From assembly GCA_035632095.1 (NCBI GenBank), contig DASQHM010000164.1, positions 1-13,167 on the forward strand: 13,167 nucleotides of DNA. The letters run 5' to 3'. Below the pieces are notes generated by a model, which saw nothing but the letters and a program-made list of their open reading frames with translations, was not told the DNA's origin and did no database searches. A program made the translations under genes and the position numbers. The stretch is from DASQHM01 sp035632095. GTDB lineage: Bacteria; Pseudomonadota; Alphaproteobacteria; Ferrovibrionales; Ferrovibrionaceae. Shown here piece after piece: positions 6,130 to 12,857 of this stretch; the first letter of the stretch is position 1; each line of letters starts with the position of its first letter.

Positions 6130-7212
6130 ATGCCGGAATCGCAATTCCAGACCCTGCATGAGTTGGTGAAGAAGGCTCGGCAGAACCTCAACCACAACAA
6201 TTGGGACTATCTGATTGGCGGGGCCGAGACGGAAACCACATTGCGCCGGAACCGGCTCGCATTGGACTCCCTCGCATTTCGACCGCGCGTCTTGCGCGAT
6301 GTGAGCCGCGTCGATGCCACGAAAGATTTCCTCGGGCGGAAGCTTCGCCTGCCCGTCGCCCTGGCGCCCATCGGCTCGTTGGAATTGTTCGGCGCCGGCG
6401 GCGGCGCCACGGCGGCCAAGGCGGCCCGGGATTTCGGCGTCGTCGAAATATTGAGTTCCGCGTGCGAACCGGGACTTGAGGCGGTGGCGGAAGCTGCACC
6501 CGATGCCGCGCGCGTTTATCAGCTTTACGTCCGCGGCGACGCCGCCTGGGTCGACGACGTCGTATCGCGCACCATCGCCGCCGGCTATCTGGCCCTTTGC
6601 CTGACGGTGGACACCGCCTACTACAGCCGGCGCGAGCGTGATCTTGCAAAACGCAACTTTCGCCGCCGCAACGTGCCGGGACGCGAGCATCAAGCGAAAT
6701 TGAATTGGGCCGACGTCGCGCGTATCAGGCGCAAGTTCAACATTCCGCTCATGCTCAAGGGGATCGCCACGGCGGAGGACGCCAAGCTGGCGGTCGAGCA
6801 TGGCATCGATGTCGTCTATGTCTCCAACCACGGCGGCCGTCAGCTCGATCATGGCCGGGGATCGATGGAGGTGCTGCCCGAAGTCGTCGCCGCCGTCGGC
6901 GGGCGCGCGCGGATCGTTGTCGACGGCGGATTCAATCGCGGCACCGACGTGGTCAAGGCCATGGCCGCCGGCGCCGATCTGGTCGGCATGGGCCGCATGA
7001 CGTGCATCGCACTTGCGGCCGATGGACATGCCGGCGTGTTGCGCATGCTGGAAATTCTCGAGAACGAGATTCAAACGTGTCTCGGTTTGCTTGGCGTGAC
7101 GAATTGGTCGGAACTCGAACCGACGCACCTTCACGCCGCCGCAGCGGTCGGTCCGGCGCAGACGCTGGGCGCGTTTCCCCTGCTTACGCTGAACGAGGAC
7201 ACGTTCTACTGA
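6130..7212 (+). CDS. FMN-dependent alpha-hydroxy-acid oxidase/dehydrogenase (glycolate oxidase / LldD / mandelate dehydrogenase family)
   Basis: I chose ATG 6130 (360 residues), 8 nt after GGAG (6118-6121). GTG 6127 immediately before it is equally in frame. The TIM-barrel signature is complete: DYLIGGAETE (Tyr27), LPVALAPIG, YQLYV (Tyr133), LTVDT, RRERD, the FMN-contacting Lys210 in LMLKGI, and the catalytic SNHGGRQLDHG with His234 as base and Arg237 binding the carboxylate. IVVDGGFNRGTDVVKAMAAGADLVGMGR binds the FMN phosphate. These enzymes oxidise 2-hydroxy acids to 2-oxo acids, passing electrons to O2 or the quinone pool. The segment between RRERD and LNWADVARIRRKF, which holds mobile loop 4 and the membrane-binding region of LldD, is short, so this is a short-loop form and probably soluble. 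It is divergent from the aldolase and followed 155 bp later by the dioxygenase. Lactate, mandelate or a pathway-specific hydroxy acid are all possible substrates. Confidence 0.93.
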   Translation: MPESQFQTLHELVKKARQNLNHNNWDYLIGGAETETTLRRNRLALDSLAFRPRVLRDVSRVDATKDFLGRKLRLPVALAPIGSLELFGAGGGATAAKAARDFGVVEILSSACEPGLEAVAEAAPDAARVYQLYVRGDAAWVDDVVSRTIAAGYLALCLTVDTAYYSRRERDLAKRNFRRRNVPGREHQAKLNWADVARIRRKFNIPLMLKGIATAEDAKLAVEHGIDVVYVSNHGGRQLDHGRGSMEVLPEVVAAVGGRARIVVDGGFNRGTDVVKAMAAGADLVGMGRMTCIALAADGHAGVLRMLEILENEIQTCLGLLGVTNWSELEPTHLHAAAAVGPAQTLGAFPLLTLNEDTFY

Positions 7213-7367
7213 GGCGAACTCGCGCAATCAGCGATCCGCGAGGCGGTAACGGCTGCTTCGCCGCACGCCGCCACCGTTGCAATGCGGCGCAGCGGGCGGT
7301 TACGATCCGGTTCAACGGGCCGGCTCGGCCGGCTATCCGCGGAATTTCGGCAAAAAGGGGACCTCCA

Positions 7368-8363
7368 ATGACCGTTCAGGCGATGGGCTATTTTTGGGTC
7401 GGCACTGCCAAACTCGATGACTGGACCAGTTTCGCCACCGGTCAGCTTGGGCTTCAGAAAGTCGATCGCGGCGGCGCCATACGCGCCTTCCGCATGGACG
7501 ACCGGAAGCAGCGCGTGATCTTCGACGGCGGGTTGCCGGAAGGCGAGCGTTTTTTCGGCTGGGAGGTCGCGGACGCGGCGGCGCTCGGTGCGCTGGCGGC
7601 GCGGCTGGAAAAGGCCGGCGTCGCGGTGCGGCGGGAAATCGCCGCGGTGGCGGACCAACGCTGCGTCGCCGAGGTGATTTCCTTTCGTGATCCGGCCGGC
7701 AATCGCGTGGAGGCGTTCCACGGCGGCCAGATTGCCGATGAGCCGTTCCGGCCGGAGCGGAAGACAGGGGGATTCCGCGCGGGAACGCAGGGCGTCGGAC
7801 ATGCCGTGCTGATGGTCCCCGACATCGACGCGGCCCTCACGTTCTACCGGGACCTCCTGGGCTTCCGGATCACAGACTTCATGGGGCCGCCTGTGTCGCT
7901 TTACTTCATGCACGTCAACTCGCGCCATCACAGCCTCGCCATTGCCCAAGGGCCGCGCAGCCGCATGCACCATCTGATGATGGAGTTCTACTCTCTCGAC
8001 GATGTCGGCCAGAGCTACGATATTGCCCAGCGGGACGACCGGGTCGCGGTGAAGTTCGGTCGGCATCCGAACGATTTCATGACGTCCTTCTACATGCGCA
8101 CGCCTTCGGACTTCCTGATCGAGCAGGGATGGGGCGGCCGCGAAGTCGGCCCTGACTGGCATCCTGTCGAGTTGAAATCCGCCGGCAGCTTTTGGGGGCA
8201 TCAAGGATTGTTCGAGTCGCTTGCCGAAGGACCACCCCCGCCTGACGCGCCGCCGATGCCGGCTCCGGAGCCGAACCGGGCACCGCTGCAGGTGATCGAC
8301 GGCAATTACGAGCGCATGAGCGGCGTTTGCCCCTGGTGGGATGCGGTAAAGGCGCGGCAATAG
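7368..8363 (+). CDS. Type I extradiol ring-cleavage dioxygenase (BphC/HsaC-like, two VOC domains)
   Basis: The start ATG 7368 follows AAGGGG (7355-7360) with a 7-nt spacer and gives 331 residues. Residues 1-130 form the non-catalytic VOC domain (MGYFWVGTAKLDDW to DPAGNRVEAFHG). Residues 140-278 are the catalytic VOC domain. The 2-His-1-carboxylate iron site is present: His145 (GVGHAVLMV), His202 (MHHLMMEF) and Glu252 (FLIEQGWG). The catalytic residues of BphC are also matched: His187 (SRHHSLA), His233 (GRHPND) and Tyr242 (SFYMRTP). It should therefore cleave a catechol-like ring next to the diol using Fe(II) and O2. BphC-type enzymes end near the SFWGH segment (about residue 278). This one carries 53 more residues, Pro-rich (EGPPPPDAPPMPAPEPN) and ending with CPWWDAVKARQ. 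The natural substrate (biphenyl diol, steroid catechol or other) is not evident. Confidence 0.93.
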   Translation: MTVQAMGYFWVGTAKLDDWTSFATGQLGLQKVDRGGAIRAFRMDDRKQRVIFDGGLPEGERFFGWEVADAAALGALAARLEKAGVAVRREIAAVADQRCVAEVISFRDPAGNRVEAFHGGQIADEPFRPERKTGGFRAGTQGVGHAVLMVPDIDAALTFYRDLLGFRITDFMGPPVSLYFMHVNSRHHSLAIAQGPRSRMHHLMMEFYSLDDVGQSYDIAQRDDRVAVKFGRHPNDFMTSFYMRTPSDFLIEQGWGGREVGPDWHPVELKSAGSFWGHQGLFESLAEGPPPPDAPPMPAPEPNRAPLQVIDGNYERMSGVCPWWDAVKARQ

Positions 8364-8812
8364 GAAGGTCTGACCTTAGGATCGCCGCCCAATCGCATTC
8401 GGCAAGCCCTGTCAGTGAGCCGCCGCCGTAGCGGCCGTCCGCTTTCGCCGATGCCGATAGGGAGAAGAAGCCACTTGGCCGCGCGAGCGGTCCGGCGAGC
8501 GTGCCTTCGGGTGCGCCCCTTATGCCCATCGCACCCCGAAGAAGAGCCAGTGAGAGCTTGGAAGGTCCGGTCGCCGCAGTAGCGCGGACATGCTCAGCAC
8601 CGACTCGAAACGACGAGTTTGACCGAAAGCGGACGTGGGTGCCTTGTGCCGGGCCGCTTCGATGCGCTGGTGCGAACCACCGCCGTCAACCTGTTCGACC
8701 AAGTTGATCCGCGCGCGGATCAAGAGGCCAAGAGGTCGACCTTTGGTCGATTGCCAGGCCAAGTCGCCTTTCATGCTACATTTCCAGAGACAGTGGCCTA
8801 GGGATAGAGCGC
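8364..8812. other. 449-bp gene-free stretch upstream of the first cyclase
   Basis: No convincing gene is seen here on either strand. A short odd-centred palindrome AAGGTC-T-GACCTT follows the dioxygenase stop (8365-8377). Around 8583-8637 are motifs (GCGGACATGCTCAGCACC and GACCGAAAGCGGACG) resembling short interspersed intergenic sequences that I associate with Rhizobiales genomes, where they yield spurious ORFs with SAFGQ/MSAL-type translations. That assignment is from memory. A perfect 20-bp palindrome (8704-8723) and a smaller palindrome AGGTCGACCT (8733-8742) lie closer to the cyclase. A weak promoter candidate, TTGCCA (8751-8756) with TGCTAC 17 bp later (8774-8779), precedes ATG 8813. 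Confidence 0.5.
8704..8723. repeat. Perfect 20-bp palindrome upstream of the first cyclase gene
   Basis: The sequence TTGATCCGCGCGCGGATCAA is identical to its own reverse complement over all 20 bases. It lies 89 bp before the cyclase start and upstream of the candidate promoter. Its outer TTGAT and ATCAA halves look like FNR/FixK half-sites, but they are separated by 10 bases instead of 4, so it is not a standard FixK box. It could be an operator or, as RNA, an 8-bp stem with a CGCG loop. Confidence 0.55.
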
Positions 8813-10576
8813 ATGGCACAGGAGCGGGTCGAACGCAGACTCGCCGCAATCCTGGCGGCTGACGTCGCCGGATACAGCCGGCTGACGGGTGCAGACGAGG
8901 AAGGCACGCTTGCACGGCTGCGGGCGATCCGGCACGAACTAGTCGAGCCGACCCTCGCCAGGCACGGCGGGCGCATGGTCAAAACCACTGGCGACGGCAT
9001 GTTGGTCGAGTTCGCCAGCGTCGTCGATGCGGTGCGCTGCGCCATCGAAGTGCAACGCAGCATGGCTGCGCGGAACGACGACGTCGCTGCCGATCGGCAA
9101 ATCCAGTTTCGGGTCGGCATCAACCTCGGCGACGTAGTGGTTGAGGCCGACGGGGACCTCATGGGCGACGGCGTGAACGTCGCCGCACGGCTCGAAGGGG
9201 TCGCCGATCCAGGCAGCATCTGCGTGTCGCGCGCGACCTACGAGCAAGTCAAGGGCAAGATCGATGCTCAATTTGTCGATCTTGGCGAGCAGCACCTGAA
9301 AAACATTGCCGAACCGGTGCGGGCGTTTCGCCTCGGCATTGGACCGGCCGCGTCCACACCCGCTACTCCAGCACTGACGTTGCCCGACAGACCGTCCATC
9401 GCGGTGCTGCCGTTCCAGAACATGAGCGGCGATCCAGAACAGGAGTACTTCGCGGACGGAATCGTTGAAGAGATCACGACCATCTTGTCTCGCTTGCGCT
9501 GGCTGTTCGTGATCGCGCGCAATTCGAGCTTCACTTACAAGGGCCGCGCTGTGGACGTGAAGCAAGCCGGGCGCGAGCTGGGCGTGCGGTATGTACTTGA
9601 AGGCAGCGTTCGCAAGGCTGCGAATCGGGTACGCATCACGGCTCAGCTTATCGACGCAGTCACTGGAGCGCATCTCTGGGCTGATCGATTTGACGGTACG
9701 CTTGAAGACATCTTCGACCTTCAGGACGAGGTGACCATCAAAGTCGTGGGCGCGATCGCACCGAAGCTCGAACAGGCCGAGATCGAGCGTGCTCGACGAA
9801 AACCAACCGGAAACTTGGACGCCTACGATTACTACCTGCGTGCCATTGCTAGCTTCTATCAGGGAACCAAAGACGCCGTTGGCGAGGCGCAACGGCTGTT
9901 CTATCGAGCCATCGAACTCGACCCAACCTTCGCCGCAGCTCATGGCATGGCCGCGCGGTGCTATACCTGGCGCAAGTCAAATGGGTGGAGGACCGATGGA
10001 CTCGGAGAGGCCGCCGAAATGGAACGACTGGCTCGGCGGGCCGTCGAGTTGGGCAGGGACGACGCCATCGCTCTATGCACGGGCGGATTCGCGCTCGCCC
10101 ATGCTGGTGACCTTGACGAGGCCGCTGCCTGCATTGATCGTGCAATCGTGCTCAATCCGAGCCTTGCGTGGGTGTGGTACCACGGCGGCTGGGTCTCCGC
10201 CTGGCGCGGTGAGCCGGAAGAGGCAATCGAGCGTTTGACTCACGCGATGCGGCTCAGTCCGCTCGATCCACTCATGTCCAGAATTCGATCCGGCATAGCC
10301 TTCGCTCACTTCCTCGCTGGCCGTTATGACGACGCGTGCCAATGCGCAGAGAAAGCATTGGTCGAGGAGCCGAATTTCGTGGTTGCGCTACGCATCCTAG
10401 CAGCCAGCTATGCGATGACTGCGCGGTTGGAGGAAGCGCGAAGAACCATCGCACGCCTGCGGCGAGTCAATCCTTCAGAGCGCGTTTCCAGTCTCAAGGA
10501 ATGGGCTACATACCGCCGTCCGGAAGACTTGGCCAGGTTGGAGCAGGGTTTGCGAACGGCCGGCCTGCCAGAGTGA
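8813..10576 (+). CDS. Adenylate cyclase (class III) with TolB-like and TPR domains, copy 1
   Basis: This 587-residue protein has no signal peptide or membrane segment and should be cytosolic. The start ATG 8813 follows AGGGAT with a 7-nt spacer. Residues 1-175 form the class III cyclase domain with all key residues: metal-binding Asp17 (AADVAGYS) and Asp61 (TTGDGMLVEF), adenine-selecting Lys57 and Asp115 (GDLMGDG), and transition-state Asn122 and Arg126 (VNVAARLEG). These indicate cAMP synthesis from ATP and not cGMP. A Pro/Ala/Thr-rich linker (about 178-192) leads to a TolB N-terminal-like domain (about 194-325: SIAVLPFQNMSGDPEQEYFADG through FDLQDEV). TPR-like helices occupy about 330-560 (for example AQRLFYRAIELDPTFAAAHG and AAACIDRAIVLNPSLAWVWYHGG). 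The sensing partner is unknown. The next gene encodes a paralogue of the same length on the same strand, 273 bp downstream. Confidence 0.94.
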   Translation: MAQERVERRLAAILAADVAGYSRLTGADEEGTLARLRAIRHELVEPTLARHGGRMVKTTGDGMLVEFASVVDAVRCAIEVQRSMAARNDDVAADRQIQFRVGINLGDVVVEADGDLMGDGVNVAARLEGVADPGSICVSRATYEQVKGKIDAQFVDLGEQHLKNIAEPVRAFRLGIGPAASTPATPALTLPDRPSIAVLPFQNMSGDPEQEYFADGIVEEITTILSRLRWLFVIARNSSFTYKGRAVDVKQAGRELGVRYVLEGSVRKAANRVRITAQLIDAVTGAHLWADRFDGTLEDIFDLQDEVTIKVVGAIAPKLEQAEIERARRKPTGNLDAYDYYLRAIASFYQGTKDAVGEAQRLFYRAIELDPTFAAAHGMAARCYTWRKSNGWRTDGLGEAAEMERLARRAVELGRDDAIALCTGGFALAHAGDLDEAAACIDRAIVLNPSLAWVWYHGGWVSAWRGEPEEAIERLTHAMRLSPLDPLMSRIRSGIAFAHFLAGRYDDACQCAEKALVEEPNFVVALRILAASYAMTARLEEARRTIARLRRVNPSERVSSLKEWATYRRPEDLARLEQGLRTAGLPE

Positions 10577-10849
10577 ATGATATTTGCGGCACGGTTGCGA
10601 GCGAGGAAATCGATTTGCCGCCCGATGACGATCTGACCACCCGAACTTAGCGTCGCGAACGTCCACTTATGGCACTAAGCCGACACCAGGCTCGATTTCC
10701 TTAATGTCCGATATTCAGGGCCCACCGGACGAAGCGCCAAGATGCCCTCAGTGGCCGCATTTAAATTAATCCGGACAAGCGGGCGCATGGACTTACTCGT
10801 TGAGACTCCCTAGATTCGTTTCAATAGGCACATTGAGTAAAAAGACATA
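10577..10849. other. 273-bp intergenic region between the two cyclase genes
   Basis: No gene is seen. An imperfect hairpin motif, GTCCACTTA and TAAGCCGAC around TGGCAC (10661-10684), lies 84 bp after the first cyclase stop. A further GTCCG/CGGAC inverted pair occurs at 10706-10730. The last 100 bp are markedly AT-richer than the surroundings (TTTAAATTAAT near 10760) and hold TTGAGA (10800-10805), a possible -35 box without a convincing -10 partner. No good Shine-Dalgarno sequence precedes ATG 10850. Confidence 0.4.
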
Positions 10850-12613
10850 ATGGCCTCAGAACGAGCCCAGAGGCGCCTTGCGGCCATTCTTGCTGCCGAC
10901 GTAGTCGGCTATAGCCGGCTCATGGAAGCCGACGAGGCCGGCACACTCGCCGCGCTCAGGGCACGCCGCAAGGAACTCATCGACCCGAAGATCGCCGAAC
11001 ATGGCGGTCGCACCGTCAAGCTGATGGGAGATGGAGCGCTGGTCGAGTTCGCGAGCGTAGTGGATGCCGTCGAATGTGCCGTGGCAATTCAACGAACAAT
11101 GGCCGAGCTCAATGCTGGCAACTCGGAAGAGCGCCGGATCGTGTTCCGCATCGGCATCAACGTGGGTGACATCATCATCGAAGGCGAGGACATCTATGGC
11201 GACGGCGTCAACTTAGCTGCGCGGCTTGAGGGCATTGCCGAGTCCGGCGGCATCGCGATTTCCGAGGACGCATGGCGGCAGGTGCAAGGCAAGGTGGCCT
11301 CAGACTTCACCGATCTCGGCCTGCAGAGCCTGAAGAATATCTCGCGGCCGGTGCGCGTCTATCGCGTCGAACTCGGTGCGGGCAGCATGCGACAGCAAAC
11401 CGCGCCGGGATTGGCGTCGCCTGACAAGCCTTCGATCGCCGTATTGGCGTTCCAGAACATGAGCGGCGACCCGGAGCAGGAATATTTTGCCGACGGGATA
11501 ACCGAGGATGTGATCACTGACCTCTCCAAAGTCGGTGGCCTGATGGTGATCGCGCGCAATTCCAGCTTCGCCTATAAGGGCAAGGTGATCGACATCCGTG
11601 TGGTGGCGCGGGAGCTCGGCGTCCGGTCGGTGCTGGAAGGCAGCATCCGCCGCGCGGGCAATCGGGTACGTATCACCGCTCAGCTGATCGACGCGGAAAC
11701 CGGTGGACACATTTGGGCCGAGCGCTTCGATCGCGAGCTGAGCGATATCTTCGCGGTCCAGGACGAGGTCACTCGGCGGATCGTCGACGCCCTGAAGATC
11801 AAACTGAGCCCGGGCGAAGCCGCAAGACTCGATTCCGTCGAAACGACGAACAGCAAGGCGCACGACCTCTTCCTGCTTGGGCGAGAGGTGTTGTGGGGGA
11901 CGGTCAGGAACCGCGATGTGTTCGAGCGCTCGACCGATCTATTTGCGCAAGCGATCGCCGAAGATCCGAGCTATGGCGAGCCGCATGCCGGCCTCGCGAT
12001 GGCCCAGATTCTGAACTGGCAGTTCCATTGGACGGATGACTGGAGCCAGTCACTCGAAAAGGCCGAGCGCTATATCGCCTTGGCCTTGCAAAGGAGTCCG
12101 CAGGTTGCCTTCGTGCATTACGTCGCCTCGGTCGTCTACTTGTGGAAAAAGGATCTCGACCGATCCGCGGCCGAAGCGGACGCGGCGCTGAATCTCAATC
12201 CGAACTACGCACAGGCGTACAATTCGCGCGGCATCGTCAACATCTATGGTGGCCAGCCCCTCGCCGCCGTTCCCCATATCGAGCAAGCGATCCGGCTCGA
12301 TCCCGCGTTGAAGCAGCTATACCTACACTTTCTCGGCTCGGCTTATCTGGTCGCCGGAAAGTTCGAAGCCGCCGTGGCGCTGTTCAAGGAGCGGATTCAG
12401 CTCGCGCCGAAGACCGATCTCTCTCGCGCCTTTCTTGCTGTCGCGCTCGGTCACTTGGGCGAGACCGAGGAAGCCGGCCGAGTCTGGCGCGAGCTGATGG
12501 AGATCAATCCGAAATACTCCTTTACAGAGCACGTTGGGCGGCTCCCCTTCCGCGATCCGGCCGACGTTGATCGTCTGGCTGCGGGACTCGGCAAAGCGGG
12601 CATCCCGGCTTAA
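10850..12613 (+). CDS. Adenylate cyclase (class III) with TolB-like and TPR domains, copy 2
   Basis: This 587-residue protein is a paralogue of the preceding gene product, with about 70 percent identity over the first 90 residues by eye. The cyclase domain (about 1-175) keeps Asp17, Lys57, Asp61, Asp114 (EDIYGDG), Asn121 and Arg125, so an active ATP-specific cyclase is expected. The TolB-like domain (about 195-325) contains SIAVLAFQNMSGDPEQEYFADG, VIARNSSFAYKG, LEGSIRRAGNRVRITAQLID and the closing FAVQDEVT. The C-terminal half has TPR-like repeats (for example AEADAALNLNPNYAQAYNSRG and AVPHIEQAIRLDPALKQLY) and ends DVDRLAAGLGKAGIPA, like the first copy. No membrane segment is visible. ATG 10850 is the natural start by alignment, although no strong Shine-Dalgarno sequence is seen. 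The TPR half is poorly conserved against copy 1, which suggests a different protein partner or signal. Confidence 0.94.
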   Translation: MASERAQRRLAAILAADVVGYSRLMEADEAGTLAALRARRKELIDPKIAEHGGRTVKLMGDGALVEFASVVDAVECAVAIQRTMAELNAGNSEERRIVFRIGINVGDIIIEGEDIYGDGVNLAARLEGIAESGGIAISEDAWRQVQGKVASDFTDLGLQSLKNISRPVRVYRVELGAGSMRQQTAPGLASPDKPSIAVLAFQNMSGDPEQEYFADGITEDVITDLSKVGGLMVIARNSSFAYKGKVIDIRVVARELGVRSVLEGSIRRAGNRVRITAQLIDAETGGHIWAERFDRELSDIFAVQDEVTRRIVDALKIKLSPGEAARLDSVETTNSKAHDLFLLGREVLWGTVRNRDVFERSTDLFAQAIAEDPSYGEPHAGLAMAQILNWQFHWTDDWSQSLEKAERYIALALQRSPQVAFVHYVASVVYLWKKDLDRSAAEADAALNLNPNYAQAYNSRGIVNIYGGQPLAAVPHIEQAIRLDPALKQLYLHFLGSAYLVAGKFEAAVALFKERIQLAPKTDLSRAFLAVALGHLGETEEAGRVWRELMEINPKYSFTEHVGRLPFRDPADVDRLAAGLGKAGIPA

Positions 12614-12857
12614 ACACAAATTGGCATCAAGTGGAGCCATGTCCGTCGCTGGCACCTCGCGTCGCTCGCGGCACTGTTACGCAACGGAAGTTGCTGAGGG
12701 CAAATCGGACCTACCCCGGACATCCCGGAACCGAACTGTTTGACCTATCTGCGACACTGCCAGCACCCGGCGGCAGTGCTCTTGATGCCGGTTTTAGCCC
12801 CTATCAACGTACGTGTTCGAGGCGCTAAGGTGCCATATCCTGAGCCTGGGCTTGGCA
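12614..12857. other. Intergenic region after the second cyclase
   Basis: This is a 244-bp gap. It carries GTCCGTCGCTGGCACC (12641-12656), which resembles the motif after the first cyclase gene. It also has a hairpin of CACTGCC (12755-12761) with GGCAGTG (12772-12778) around a 10-nt loop, possibly a weak terminator. I see no convincing promoter or ribosome-binding site for the following gene. Confidence 0.4.

Noticed and set aside
5998..7227. Long minus-strand open frame (409 codons) opposite the alpha-hydroxy-acid oxidase
   Set aside because: It is antisense to a gene with a complete active site, its translation has no recognisable family, and such frames are common opposite GC-rich codons.
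7259..7289. Hairpin after the alpha-hydroxy-acid oxidase gene (CGCCGCA with TGCGGCG)
   Set aside because: A 7-bp stem with a 17-nt loop and no T tract is not enough for a terminator in such GC-rich sequence.
7206..8360. Minus-strand open frame (384 codons) opposite the dioxygenase
   Set aside because: The plus strand encodes a dioxygenase with all metal ligands. The antisense product is His/Arg/Ala-rich without motifs.
8704..8723. Standard FNR/FixK box
   Set aside because: The consensus needs TTGAT-N4-ATCAA. Here the half-sites are 10 bases apart, so a canonical site is not claimed.
8520..8915. Minus-strand 131-codon frame with SAFGQTRRFESVLSMSAL-like sequence
   Set aside because: This type of translation recurs as spurious ORFs from intergenic interspersed sequence in Rhizobiales, and the frame overlaps the start of the cyclase gene. 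I treat it as non-coding.
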